This document shows, one piece after another, positions 16,720-26,002 of a stretch of 64,000 nucleotides of DNA. A program made the translations under genes and the position numbers. Where the stretch lies: positions 1-64,000 of the forward strand of contig NZ_JBBGAZ010000002.1 in NCBI RefSeq assembly GCF_037478305.1, given 5' to 3'. The stretch's first letter is position 1, and the number at the start of each line of letters is the position of its first letter. This DNA comes from Cognatishimia coralii. Its GTDB lineage: Bacteria > Pseudomonadota > Alphaproteobacteria > Rhodobacterales > Rhodobacteraceae. Under the pieces are notes generated by a model. It had not been told where the DNA came from. It saw nothing but the letters and a program-made list of their open reading frames with translations, and made no database searches.

Positions 16720-17060
16720 TTTGTTTTCCCTCGGATTTTCTAAATTTCAAACCCTGGCCGGACCGTCCAAGCAGGGCACGAAGCCTGCATCGCTGCTTTC
16801 AGAGGGCGTTTTCAAGCGCGGCAGATCGGCCCCATTTACACCCGCATTTTTTGGTGCATCATTGTCACACTTTTTCTGCTAACTTATTCTATTGATTATG
16901 TTTTTTACTATTCTAAAGTATATGTGAGTATCTAAAGTATAGATTCCATTCGGGGTCGCACACGCGCCACAGCTGGGCGGTGACTCGGGGAAAAACCTTG
17001 CTCTGTTTACACCGCTTATATAGGACGGAGTGCAGATGGTTTTTTCGTAAGGACAGGACT
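16720..17060. promoter_or_regulatory. Divergent promoter region with repeated TCTAAAGTATA
   Basis: This 341-base gap separates the porin (leftward) from a DUF3576 gene (rightward). TCTAAAGTATA occurs at 16912-16922 and again at 16931-16941, a 19-base repeat distance close to two helical turns. The third copy lies ahead of the other porin (15689-15699). The porin leader ends GAGGGAAAACAAA before ATG. A TTATATAGG at 17015-17023 may be the rightward -10. No further gene is seen. Confidence 0.5.
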
Positions 17061-17558
17061 GTGAACAGCGTCGCAAGATTTTCGATTTCGGTCATTGCCC
17101 TGTCGGCTATGACAGCCTGTGGCGGCTTTCGCCAAAATTCCCAATCCGCAGACGACTATGGTCAGGGTGAAGGTGGCAACACGACATTTGCCGCAACACC
17201 TGTTCAAGAACGGGAAACAACGATCTGGGAGATCTTTGCGCCTTCGAACGAAGAAGTTGAGCTTAAGGTCAACAAATACATCTGGACGGCCTCGCTTGAG
17301 ACACTTGATTTCTTACCAATTGAATCCGTTGACCCGTTTTCCGGTGTAATCACGACGGGTTACGGCACACCTCCGGGGGGCGGCCAGGCTTATCGCGCGA
17401 CGATTTTTGTGCGTGACCCGGCGCTGGATGCACGCTCTTTGCATGTCGCAATGCAACGCAGAAACGGACGCGCTGTGCCTGATTCAACCGTACGCGCGGT
17501 TGAGGACGCGATTCTTGCGCGGGCACGTCAGCTGCGTATTCGCGACGGACGCTTCTAA
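17061..17558 (+). CDS. DUF3576 lipoprotein
   Basis: A 165-residue envelope lipoprotein of unknown function, conserved in alphaproteobacteria. The start is GTG at 17061 with AAGGA seven bases upstream; the longer ATG frame from 16980 reads unlike a protein start. The signal peptide ends in ALSAMTAC, so the lipidated cysteine is residue 19 (CGGFRQNSQ). After a Gln/Gly-rich linker comes a compact domain (EVELKVNKYIWTASLETLDF, later ITTGYGTPPGGG and YRATIFVRDPALDARSLHV) and a basic C-terminal helix. Its terminator lies inside the 3' end of the opposite glycosyltransferase gene. Confidence 0.85.
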   Translation: MNSVARFSISVIALSAMTACGGFRQNSQSADDYGQGEGGNTTFAATPVQERETTIWEIFAPSNEEVELKVNKYIWTASLETLDFLPIESVDPFSGVITTGYGTPPGGGQAYRATIFVRDPALDARSLHVAMQRRNGRAVPDSTVRAVEDAILARARQLRIRDGRF

Positions 17559-17573
17559 AGCGCAGTCTCGCTC

Positions 17574-18848
17574 TCAGGTTTTGAAGTCCCAAGGCTCAGC
17601 CGATCCGGCTGGGCTTTTTTTGAGGCTGTCGATCCAATGCAGTTGTTTCGGCAAAGCGATCGTTGTCAGGTCATAATTTGCGACGACATGTGATCGCGCG
17701 TGGCGCCCCAGTTCCGATCGCAATTGAGGATCCTCCAGAACCGTGCGGATTTCCTTAGCCAGGGCCTTTGTGTCAAAGAAGTCGACCAATCGGCCTGTTT
17801 CGCCATGTGCGATCACTTCGCGCACCGGCGCTGTGTCACTTGCCACAATGGCGGCCCCGCAGGACATGGCTTCGAGCAAAGACCAGCTGAGCACGAAGGG
17901 ATAGGTCAAATAGACATGTGCTGAGGACACCTGCAGCAATGAAAGAAAGCGATCGTAGGGGAGTTTGCCTAAAAACTGCACCCGCGCCCAATCTGCGTCG
18001 GGGATCTGAGGGCGCACTTCTTCGGTAAAAATCGCCTTCCACGTTCGACCATCAGGCGCCGCCGGCCCGTAGGACCTTTCTTCTCCGCCGACAATCAGCA
18101 CATGCGCGTCAGGCGACTCGCGTAGAATCTGAGGCAAGGCCCGCATGAAGACATGAAACCCCCGATAGGGTTCCAGATTGCGGTTCACAAAGGTGATGAC
18201 CTGATCTTTTCTGGTCACTTGACCTCCGTCTGGCAATTCGAAGACCACGTCCGGGTTCGGCTTTGCCACCTCAGTATCGATGCCATCGTGAATCACTGAA
18301 ATCCGGTCGCGGAACGCCTTGGGAAAGCTTGAGGCCTGAAAGTCCGTGGGACAGATGCCCATATCGCCGAGCGGTAGGTGCAGGTGATTGTTCACATTCT
18401 TCATGCGAATCCTCTGCGCGGCCATAGCGTCATCCGCGCGCGCAAATTCCGGATCAAATCCGGAATCCGCCGCATTCGCCTGATAGAAAAGCTCATAGTA
18501 AAGCCCGATGCGTGCCTCAGGCCAGATATCACGCAGAAACAACGATTCCCCCCAGCCAGGGTGCGCGACGATCACATCTGGCGTGAAACCCGAGGCCTTG
18601 AGCTGCATCGCAGCCATCATACAGGCTTCGCCACGATGGAGTTTGGTATTCAGATCCACCAACCAAGGATGCACCCCATCCCCCGGTTTGCGGGTGATTT
18701 GATAGGGCAGGATCCGCACGCCCTTCCAATCCATTGGCTTTTTCACACGCAGAGTCAGGGCAACACAATTGTCCCCACGGGCGGCCAAGGCGGGGGCGAG
18801 ATTCTTAAACTGGCCGGGAAAATTCTGATGGATGAATAGAATGTTCAT
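17574..18848 (-). CDS. GT4-type glycosyltransferase
   Basis: A 424-residue GT-B glycosyltransferase, probably adding a sugar from a nucleotide donor to a surface polysaccharide or glycolipid. The N-terminal half has LFIHQNFPGQFKNLAPAL and HPGWGESLFLRDIWPEA; the C-terminal half has VITFVNRNLEPYRGFHVFM, LLEAMSCGAAIVASDTAPV and REVIAHGETGRLVDFFD, the donor-binding region of group 1 transferases. No signal peptide. It stands alone, with no polysaccharide cluster around, so acceptor and sugar are unknown. It is convergent with the DUF3576 gene, 15 bases apart. Confidence 0.87.
   Translation of the reverse strand: MNILFIHQNFPGQFKNLAPALAARGDNCVALTLRVKKPMDWKGVRILPYQITRKPGDGVHPWLVDLNTKLHRGEACMMAAMQLKASGFTPDVIVAHPGWGESLFLRDIWPEARIGLYYELFYQANAADSGFDPEFARADDAMAAQRIRMKNVNNHLHLPLGDMGICPTDFQASSFPKAFRDRISVIHDGIDTEVAKPNPDVVFELPDGGQVTRKDQVITFVNRNLEPYRGFHVFMRALPQILRESPDAHVLIVGGEERSYGPAAPDGRTWKAIFTEEVRPQIPDADWARVQFLGKLPYDRFLSLLQVSSAHVYLTYPFVLSWSLLEAMSCGAAIVASDTAPVREVIAHGETGRLVDFFDTKALAKEIRTVLEDPQLRSELGRHARSHVVANYDLTTIALPKQLHWIDSLKKSPAGSAEPWDFKT
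17594..17621 (+). terminator. Terminator embedded in the opposite coding sequence
   Basis: Arms GCTCAGCC/GGCTGGGC, with a U-G pair valid on the plus strand, followed by seven Ts. It ends the DUF3576 transcript but lies within the last codons of the glycosyltransferase gene. Confidence 0.8.
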
Positions 18849-19027
18849 AAAAATTCCTGCTCGGCCTACGCGCTTTATCGCTTTTCTCCCTTATAGAATC
18901 GTGAACCTCGCCCCCAAAGCCCCAATTTTCACGCAAAGCGCTGGACCATGGCATCCGCCTCGCCTATCACCTTCGCGACCACGACTTACGGCCCAAAGGG
19001 CCAGACGAGATGAAAGGGAATTTCGGC

Positions 19028-21637
19028 ATGACGCGCTACACCCCCGCCGAGATCGAAGCAAAATGGCAAGCGGCTTGGGAGAAAGCCTCGGTCTTTAAGG
19101 CTGAACGCGATCCTGCGAAGCCAAAATACTATGTGCTCGAGATGTTCCCTTATCCGTCGGGCAAGCTGCATATGGGCCATGTGCGCAACTACACGATGGG
19201 CGATGTGATCGCGCGTTATAAGATGAGCACGGGCCACAACGTCCTGCATCCCATGGGCTTTGACGCTTTTGGCATGCCTGCGGAAAACGCGGCAATGGCC
19301 TCGGGTGGTCACCCCAAGGATTGGACCTATTCCAATATCGACACGATGGTCGATCAGATGAAGCCTTTGGGGCTCTCCTTGGATTGGTCGCGCATGTTTG
19401 CCACCTGTGACGTGGAGTATTACGGCCAGCAGCAGGCACTGTTCCTGGATATGCTGGAAAAAGGCCTGGTCTATCGCAAGAACGCGGTCGTGAACTGGGA
19501 TCCGGTCGATATGACCGTTCTCGCCAATGAGCAGGTGGAAAATGGGCGCGGCTGGCGCTCTGGCGCTCTGGTCGAACGGCGCGAGTTGACGCAATGGTTC
19601 TTTAAGATCTCGGACATGTCCGAAGAGTTGCTGTCTTCGCTGGACGACCTCGACAATTGGCCTGCCAAAGTGCGTCTGATGCAGGAGAACTGGATCGGCA
19701 AGTCGCGCGGGTTGCAATTCACATTCAAGTATTCCGATAGTGAAGATGCCTCGGTTTTAAAGCTGACAAATTTCACTGACAGAAACACTGACGGAATCGA
19801 AGTCTACACAACCCGCCCTGACACGCTGATGGGCGCGTCCTTTGTGGGCATCTCTCCTGATCACCCAATTGCCAAACAGCTTGAGGCCGAACGCGCCGAT
19901 GTCGCCGAATTTGTTGCCGAATGCCGCAAAGGCGGCACCACCGAAGAGGCCATCGAGACCGGAGAAAAACTGGGCTTTGACACCGGCATCAAGGTGAAAC
20001 ACCCGCTCAATCCCGATTGGGAGCTGCCGGTCTGGATCGCGAACTTCATTCTGATGGACTACGGCACGGGCGCGATCTTTGCCTGTCCGGCGCATGACCA
20101 ACGCGACCTCGATTTCTGCCGCAAATACGACCTGCCCGTCATCGACACCTTCTTTGCTTTGGACAATGACACTCCGGTCGCAAACGAAGCCTTTGTGCCG
20201 CCGAAAACTGAAAAGGTGCGCTGGGTGAACCATTTCGCAGGCCTCACAGAGGCCACCGGCGAAGAGGCGATCAACACCACCGTTGATTTCGCAGAACAAC
20301 AAGGCTGGGGCAAAGGCGTCACAAAATACCGCCTGCGCGACTGGGGTCTCTCCCGCCAACGCTATTGGGGCTGCCCGATCCCTGTGGTCCACTGCCCGAC
20401 CTGCGGCGTCGTGCCTGAAAAGAAAGAGAACCTGCCCGTCGAGCTGCCCTATGACGAAGACGGCAAAGCCATCGATTTCTCGGTCCCAGGCAACCCTCTG
20501 GACCGCCACCCAAGCTGGCGCAATTGCTCTTGCCCGAAATGTGGCGGCGACGCGCAGCGCGAAACCGATACGATGGACACTTTTGTGGATTCATCCTGGT
20601 ACTTCGCGCGCTTCACCGCACCGCGCGCGACCACGCCAACCGAGCAAGCGGATGCCGACTATTGGATGAACGTCGACCAATATATCGGCGGCATCGAGCA
20701 CGCGATCCTGCATCTGCTCTATTCCCGCTTCTTTGCCCGCGCAATGAACATCACCGGTCACCTGCCCGAAAAATCCAAAGAGCCCTTTGACGCGCTCTTC
20801 ACCCAAGGCATGGTGACTCACGCGATATACAAGCGCGAAGGCAGCAATGGCCGTCCGGTCTACTACTATCCAGAACAGGTCGAGTTGCGTGACGGCAAAG
20901 CCTTCCTCAAAGAGGACGGCTGTGAGGTCGACATCGTGCCCTCCGCCAAGATGTCAAAATCCAAAAACAACGTAGTCGACCCGCTGGCAATCATCTCGGC
21001 CTATGGCGCAGACACCGCTCGCTGGTTCGTACTGTCTGATTCGCCTCCGGAACGTGATGTGGAGTGGACAGCTTCCGGCGCTGAGGCCGCTTATAAACAC
21101 CTCACCCGTGTCCACCGTATTGCAGCCGAAGCTGCGGCAAGCGAAGAACAAGCGAACGCGAATGATGAGCAGCTCCTACGAGAGATGCACAAAGCCATCC
21201 GCGATGTGACGCTTGGCGTAGAAAGCTTTGGCTTCAACGCCTCAATCGCGAAACTTTACGGCTTCACCAACACCCTCGCGAAATCCAAAGCGGGCGCAGA
21301 CGCCAAAAAAGAAGCCGCCAAGACCCTGGCCCAACTGATGGCCCCCATGACACCACACTTAGCAGAGGACATGTGGCAGCTCTTGGGCGGAGACGGCCTC
21401 GTCATCCACGCCCCATGGCCTGTTGCCGACGAAGCCATGCTGGTCGAAGCAAACGTCACGCTTCCGATCCAGATCAACGGCAAACGCCGCGCGGAAATCT
21501 CGGTTCCTAAGGATATGCCGAAGGAAGAGGTTGAAAAAATCGCGCTGGCGCAGGAAGCTGTTGCCAAGGCGCTGGACGGGGCCCAGCCCAAGAAATTGAT
21601 CGTCGTCCCCGGACGGATTGTGAATGTGGTTATCTAA
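19028..21637 (+). CDS. leuS: Leucyl-tRNA synthetase
   Basis: An 869-residue class I synthetase that charges tRNA-Leu. The HIGH motif is HMGH near residue 48 (YPSGKLHMGHVRNY), KMSKS appears as SAKMSKSKNN near 641, and the editing (CP1) domain lies between, with TTRPDTLMGASF. I choose the ATG at 19028 (MTRYTPAEIEAKWQ) with AAGGGA upstream; an ATG 18 bases earlier is also in frame. Length is family-normal. It overlaps lptE by 14 bases, and leuS-lptE-holA is a conserved alphaproteobacterial order. Confidence 0.96.
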   Translation: MTRYTPAEIEAKWQAAWEKASVFKAERDPAKPKYYVLEMFPYPSGKLHMGHVRNYTMGDVIARYKMSTGHNVLHPMGFDAFGMPAENAAMASGGHPKDWTYSNIDTMVDQMKPLGLSLDWSRMFATCDVEYYGQQQALFLDMLEKGLVYRKNAVVNWDPVDMTVLANEQVENGRGWRSGALVERRELTQWFFKISDMSEELLSSLDDLDNWPAKVRLMQENWIGKSRGLQFTFKYSDSEDASVLKLTNFTDRNTDGIEVYTTRPDTLMGASFVGISPDHPIAKQLEAERADVAEFVAECRKGGTTEEAIETGEKLGFDTGIKVKHPLNPDWELPVWIANFILMDYGTGAIFACPAHDQRDLDFCRKYDLPVIDTFFALDNDTPVANEAFVPPKTEKVRWVNHFAGLTEATGEEAINTTVDFAEQQGWGKGVTKYRLRDWGLSRQRYWGCPIPVVHCPTCGVVPEKKENLPVELPYDEDGKAIDFSVPGNPLDRHPSWRNCSCPKCGGDAQRETDTMDTFVDSSWYFARFTAPRATTPTEQADADYWMNVDQYIGGIEHAILHLLYSRFFARAMNITGHLPEKSKEPFDALFTQGMVTHAIYKREGSNGRPVYYYPEQVELRDGKAFLKEDGCEVDIVPSAKMSKSKNNVVDPLAIISAYGADTARWFVLSDSPPERDVEWTASGAEAAYKHLTRVHRIAAEAAASEEQANANDEQLLREMHKAIRDVTLGVESFGFNASIAKLYGFTNTLAKSKAGADAKKEAAKTLAQLMAPMTPHLAEDMWQLLGGDGLVIHAPWPVADEAMLVEANVTLPIQINGKRRAEISVPKDMPKEEVEKIALAQEAVAKALDGAQPKKLIVVPGRIVNVVI

Positions 21638-22121
21638 ACTCTCTCGCCGCTTCGTTTTGATCGGCGCAGCCGCAAGCCTCACCGCATGCGGCTTTACCCC
21701 AGCCTATGGCCCGGACAGCGCCGCTAATCGCGTTCTTAGCCAGATCGCGGTGGACGAGATCAAAACCAGCGATGGGTTCCATCTGGTCCGCCAGTTGGAA
21801 CACCGCTTGGGTCGTTCGGCCGCACCGAAATTCGGCCTCTCCGTGGCGCTCACCACCCGCGAAGAAGGTGTCGCTGTTACATCCGACAACCAAACCACAC
21901 GCGTCGAAATCTTTGGGGACGCCACCTTCGCCCTGCGCCAGCTCAGCGACAACGCTGTCCTGCTCTCAGGCAAGACCCGCAGCTTCACCGGCTATTCCAC
22001 CACCGGCGTCACAACTTCAGAGCTCGCCTCTGAACGGGACGCGCGTGAACGCCTGATGGTGATCCTTGCCGACCAAATCGCCACACAACTGATTGCACGC
22101 GCTGGCGAGCTGCCGGAATGA
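21624..22121 (+). CDS. lptE: LPS-assembly lipoprotein LptE
   Basis: A 165-residue outer-membrane lipoprotein that plugs the LptD barrel during LPS insertion. The signal peptide runs into LIGAAASLTAC, lipid Cys22, followed by GFTPAYGPDSAANRVL, a start typical of alphaproteobacterial LptE. The domain then shows short strands (VEIFGDATFALRQLS) and a C-terminal helix (ARERLMVILADQIATQL). Position between leuS and holA is the usual one for this gene, with overlaps on both sides. Confidence 0.88.
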   Translation: MWLSKLSRRFVLIGAAASLTACGFTPAYGPDSAANRVLSQIAVDEIKTSDGFHLVRQLEHRLGRSAAPKFGLSVALTTREEGVAVTSDNQTTRVEIFGDATFALRQLSDNAVLLSGKTRSFTGYSTTGVTTSELASERDARERLMVILADQIATQLIARAGELPE

Positions 22122-23143
22122 AGCTCAGCCCCCGCGAGGCGCGCGGCTATTTCACCAAACCCGATCCCAGCCGCACGGGCATCCTGATCTATGGCCCCGA
22201 CGCCATGCGCGTCGCCCTCAAACGCCAGGACCTCATTGCAGCCCTCATTGGCCCCCAAGGCGAAGAGGAAATGCGCCTCACCCGCATCCCAGCGGGTGAT
22301 CTGCGCAAAGACCCAGCGATTCTGATCGACGCGATCAAATCCATCTCTTTTTTCCCCGGTCCCCGCGTAGCCTTCGTCGAAGACGCCACCGATACCGCAG
22401 CCCCGGCCATCCTCGCAGCGCTTGAGGATTGGTCCACAGGCGACGCCCAGATCGTAGTCACCGCAGGCCAGCTCAAAGCCAGCTCCAAGATCCGCAAGGC
22501 TTTTGAGAACCACAACAACGCCTATGCAACGGCGATCTACAACGACCCGCCCAGCCGTGAGGACATTGAGGCCGACCTCGCCAAAGCCGGCCTCACCCAG
22601 ATTGATCGCGAAGCGATGACCGACCTCACCAATCTGGCCAAAGCGCTGGATCCCGGCGACTTCCGCCAAACGCTCGAGAAACTCGCGCTCTACAAACACG
22701 GCGATGCCACAGCCGCCACCTCAGATGACGTCGCCGCCTGCGCGCCCACCTCGACTGAGGCCGCGCTCGACGACATGCTCAATATCGTCGCCGAAGGTCG
22801 TGCTCAGGAAATCGGCCCCGTCATGGCGAAACTCAAAGCCCAGGGCACCCAGCCCGTCGGCCTCTGCATCGGTGCCACACGCCACTTCCGCGCGCTCTAT
22901 GCGGCCGCGTCTGACCCCGGCGGCGCGTCCCAAGGCATATCTCGCATGCGCCCGCCGATCTTTGGCCCGCGCCGAGACCGCATGGTCCGCCAAGCCCAAG
23001 GCTGGGGCGCGCCAAAACTAGAACAAGCGCTCACGATCCTAACAGACACCGACCTGCAATTGCGTTCCGCCAACCAAAGCGCCCCGGCAATGCCGCTGGT
23101 CGAACGCGCGCTCCTGCGTCTCGCGATGCTCAGCCGTCGCTAA
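22118..23143 (+). CDS. holA: DNA polymerase III delta subunit
   Basis: A 341-residue clamp-loader subunit that opens the beta sliding clamp. The N-terminal AAA+-like fold begins GILIYGPDAMRVALKRQDLI, and later blocks (ISFFPGPRVAFVEDATD, AQIVVTAGQLKASSKIRK, LLDMLNIVAEGRAQ-like region with DDMLNIVAEGRAQEIGPVM) match HolA. As expected for delta, no working Walker A is present. It overlaps lptE by 4 bases. After the stop lies a 12-base palindrome GTTTCGCGAAAC shared with the end of the convergent flavoprotein gene. Confidence 0.92.
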   Translation: MKLSPREARGYFTKPDPSRTGILIYGPDAMRVALKRQDLIAALIGPQGEEEMRLTRIPAGDLRKDPAILIDAIKSISFFPGPRVAFVEDATDTAAPAILAALEDWSTGDAQIVVTAGQLKASSKIRKAFENHNNAYATAIYNDPPSREDIEADLAKAGLTQIDREAMTDLTNLAKALDPGDFRQTLEKLALYKHGDATAATSDDVAACAPTSTEAALDDMLNIVAEGRAQEIGPVMAKLKAQGTQPVGLCIGATRHFRALYAAASDPGGASQGISRMRPPIFGPRRDRMVRQAQGWGAPKLEQALTILTDTDLQLRSANQSAPAMPLVERALLRLAMLSRR

Positions 23144-23157
23144 AACGTTTCGCGAAA

Positions 23158-24318
23158 CTATTCTTGTTGGAGGCGTTTCGCAGCCGATAGCCCAGCCCAG
23201 CGTCCTGTCGCTAAACATCCGGTCAAGAGATACCCGCCCGTCGGGGCCTCCCAATCCAGCATTTCTCCGGCGGCAAAAACACCCGGGCGGTCCCTGACCA
23301 TCAGAGCATCGTCGAGAGCATCAAACTGCAACCCACCCGCCGTCGAGATGGCCTGATCTATCGGCTTTGGGCCTTTCATCCCCACAGGCAAACTCTTGAC
23401 CAAGGTTGCCAAGTCATCCGGCAACGGGCGACCAAACTCCATCAAAAGCGCCTGCTTCACCGCATCCAACTTGAGCGTTTTGCGGAGATAGTTGCTCAAA
23501 CTGGCCTTGCCTCGCGGTTTGGCTAAACGTGCACGTACGCCGTCTGGCGAAAGATCCGGCACCAGATCCAGCGTCAGCTCAGCGCCCTCTCGCAGCGCCT
23601 TAGACACAGCATAGATCCCGCCACCCTCAATACCGCTTTCCGAAATCACAAACTCTCCACGCACACGCTGATCCCCGGCCAGCAAAGCCACAGACTTCAC
23701 CGGCGCGCCAAAGTGCTTGGCCATATGCTGGGACCAGTCGATCTCAAATCCCATGTTCGCCGGTTGAAACGGGGCGACGGGCAGCCCCGCGAACCCAGCC
23801 CACGCCCCATCAGACCCCAACCGCGCCCAGCTCGCGCCGCCGCAGGCCAAGACAACCACTTCGGGGTGAAACGTAACCTCGCCCTGTGGTGCCTCAAACA
23901 CATAGCCGTCTTGCGGACCCACCCAGCGATGTCGTGTTCTGATTTCGACACCTTGCGTCGCCAGCCGTGCAAGCCAATTGCGCAGCAGGGGCGAGGCCTT
24001 CATTACCTTGGGAAACACCCGCCCACTGGAGCCCGTAAACATCTCTTGCCCCAGAGCCTCGGCCCAAGCAATCGCGTCCTGCGGCCCAAAGGCTTCAAGC
24101 ATCGGACGCAGTTGCGGAGCCGCCTCGGAAAAATTCGCAAGAAAGGGCGCGAAGGGCTCGTCCTTAGTCAGATTGAGCCCAGACTTCCCCGCCATCAAAA
24201 ACTTGCGCGCGACCGAAGGCTTGGCCTCGGCCACCACCACAGGGTGGCCTGCTGCAGAGATCATATCCGCCGCCATCAGCCCCGCAGGCCCGCCTCCGAT
24301 GATCAGAGCGCCTTTCAT
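23158..24318 (-). CDS. HI0933-like flavoprotein (TIGR03862 type)
   Basis: A 386-residue NAD(P)/FAD-dependent oxidoreductase of unknown substrate. N-terminal dinucleotide motif LIIGGGPAGLMAADMISAAG, then KFLMAGKSGLNLT (the HI0933 family block), VVLACGGASWARLGSDG and a C-terminal GVFAAGEMLDWEAPTGGYLL. The family resembles BaiN-type and other flavin proteins, but no physiological reaction is agreed. It overlaps the MscS gene by 4 bases and so is probably co-expressed with it. Confidence 0.87.
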   Translation of the reverse strand: MKGALIIGGGPAGLMAADMISAAGHPVVVAEAKPSVARKFLMAGKSGLNLTKDEPFAPFLANFSEAAPQLRPMLEAFGPQDAIAWAEALGQEMFTGSSGRVFPKVMKASPLLRNWLARLATQGVEIRTRHRWVGPQDGYVFEAPQGEVTFHPEVVVLACGGASWARLGSDGAWAGFAGLPVAPFQPANMGFEIDWSQHMAKHFGAPVKSVALLAGDQRVRGEFVISESGIEGGGIYAVSKALREGAELTLDLVPDLSPDGVRARLAKPRGKASLSNYLRKTLKLDAVKQALLMEFGRPLPDDLATLVKSLPVGMKGPKPIDQAISTAGGLQFDALDDALMVRDRPGVFAAGEMLDWEAPTGGYLLTGCLATGRWAGLSAAKRLQQE

Positions 24319-25634
24319 GCGTCAGACGGAAGGCTGCCTTTGATCTCCACGACGCGATGCGGATAGGGGATCTCGATGTCGTTGTCTTTCAGCGCGTTCC
24401 AGATCGCAAAGAGCACTTTCGGCGTGAACTTGTTTTTACCGTCATCGATCCCGTTGACCCAGAACTCCACCGCGAAATCGATGCCGCTGTCGCCGAAACC
24501 GCGCAGCTCACAATCAGGACCGTCGGGGTCATCCAATACGAAATCCAACTTCGCCACCGCGGCCTCAATAATATCCGGCACTTTGTTGATATCGGTGTCG
24601 TAACTCACCGAGAACGGCGCTTCATAACGGTTGGCAGAGCCGCTGTCTGAGAAATTCACAACCCGCGTTGTGATGAAATCCTCATTCGGGACAACAATCC
24701 AGCGTCCGTCAAAGGTCTCGAGAATAGCCGCCCGCGCGGTCATTTTGACAATGGTCCCGGCCTCACCGCCGTCGAGCTCGACGTAGTCACCGACGGTCGC
24801 CTGCCCCTCGAGCAAAAGGATCACGCCCGAAATAAAGTTGCTGGCGATCTTTTGCAGACCAAAGCCGAGGCCCACGCCAATGGCACCACCAAGAACGGCC
24901 AAAGAGGTCAGCGAAATGCCCATGATGTTCATCAACAAGAGGAAGGCCACGCCGAAAATCGCGATCTCGCTGGCTTTGGTGGCCAGTTCGCGCATGGCGG
25001 GGCGCATGTCTTCTTGCTTTTGGATCATTGCCGTGGATTGGGCGTTGGACCAGCGGCCAAGCCAGAAGATCACGCCACCGATGATTAGGAAGCGTACAAG
25101 GAACAACAGCGAAAAGCTGAGGTTGCCCAAAGGCACGATTGTCGCGTCCAGTTGCGCGGTGACAAAGCCCATCAGGCCCAGCGCATAGAGCGCCGCGATC
25201 GGGATCAGGAAATATTTACCGATCGTCTTGAACAGGGGGTCCTGCACAACCTCTTTGACCAAAATCCGCACCGCGATGAACAGAATAACCCGGTTGCCAA
25301 AGGCAATAACCGCGCCGGACCCAAAGATGCTGCGGGTGATATTTTCGCCAACGTCCGTGAAGGCATAGGCCAGAAGCGGGAAGAGCAGCGGAACGAACTG
25401 AGCTAGGAACCGGCGCGCTTTGGCGAAAATGCTGTCGTTGTCTTCCGCGGGTGTCAGCCATCGAGTCAGCGGATCGCGCAGTTTACGACTGACCCAAAGC
25501 GCGGCGAGGAAGGCCACGACCAACAGCGCGAATTGTGACCAGGCCGCGGGGCTTAGCAACCATTCCTGCGCCAGATCCCAGCCCTGAGCGAGATAGGACA
25601 ATGCAGTCTGGATGATCTCTGGTTGGTTTTCCAT
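24315..25634 (-). CDS. MscS-family mechanosensitive channel
   Basis: A 439-residue inner-membrane channel that opens under membrane tension. Five to six hydrophobic segments occupy residues 15-265. The MscS core follows: a pore helix in LAVLGGAIGVGLGFGLQKIA, then the beta domain (GDYVELDGGEAGTIVKM, FDGRWIVVPNEDFITTRVVN) and a C-terminal alpha-beta domain. The last residues, IPYPHRVVEIKG, are typical. I start at the ATG at 25634 (MENQPEIIQ); GTG and ATG codons 15-18 bases upstream are possible. Ion preference is not evident. Confidence 0.9.
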   Translation of the reverse strand: MENQPEIIQTALSYLAQGWDLAQEWLLSPAAWSQFALLVVAFLAALWVSRKLRDPLTRWLTPAEDNDSIFAKARRFLAQFVPLLFPLLAYAFTDVGENITRSIFGSGAVIAFGNRVILFIAVRILVKEVVQDPLFKTIGKYFLIPIAALYALGLMGFVTAQLDATIVPLGNLSFSLLFLVRFLIIGGVIFWLGRWSNAQSTAMIQKQEDMRPAMRELATKASEIAIFGVAFLLLMNIMGISLTSLAVLGGAIGVGLGFGLQKIASNFISGVILLLEGQATVGDYVELDGGEAGTIVKMTARAAILETFDGRWIVVPNEDFITTRVVNFSDSGSANRYEAPFSVSYDTDINKVPDIIEAAVAKLDFVLDDPDGPDCELRGFGDSGIDFAVEFWVNGIDDGKNKFTPKVLFAIWNALKDNDIEIPYPHRVVEIKGSLPSDA

Positions 25635-25705
25635 AGCGCGGGCCCTCATCACTCGGTTCTTCGGTTTTTCTTGCCCTCTCGCGCGCCAAAGCTCAAGACA
25701 AAGAG

Positions 25706-26002
25706 ATGGATGACCCGATTTGCCCCCTTTGTGACCGCCCGATCCCGCCTCAGGCCCAGCAAAGCCTGCACCATTTGGTTCCCAAGCTGAAAGGTGGGAA
25801 AGGCGGACCCGTGGTCCTGCTGCATCAGATTTGCCACAACGAGATCCACGCGACGCTGAAAGAAGCAGAATTGGCGCGGGACTTCCACACGATAGAGGCG
25901 CTCAGGGCCCACCCGAGGCTTGTTAAATTCATCGCATGGGTTTCGAAACGCCCACCCGATTTCCACTCAAAAACACCGGGGAAACGGCGCAACCGCCGCT
26001 AG
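25706..26002 (+). CDS. Small HNH-type protein
   Basis: A 98-residue protein with Cys6-x2-Cys9 near the start, LHHLVPK with His22-His23, and HQICHNEIHA with His40, Cys43, His44, Asn45 and His48. This is the layout of HNH nucleases with a structural zinc. Being short and not linked to a restriction or phage locus, it may be a house-keeping or repair nuclease; target unknown. The C-terminal tail is basic (KTPGKRRNRR). It sits alone on the plus strand and overlaps the opposite gene by 4 bases. Confidence 0.8.
   Translation: MDDPICPLCDRPIPPQAQQSLHHLVPKLKGGKGGPVVLLHQICHNEIHATLKEAELARDFHTIEALRAHPRLVKFIAWVSKRPPDFHSKTPGKRRNRR

Noticed and set aside
23147..23158. 12-base palindrome GTTTCGCGAAAC between convergent holA and the flavoprotein gene
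   Set aside because: Too short and without T tracts to be called a terminator; reported only as context in the holA entry.
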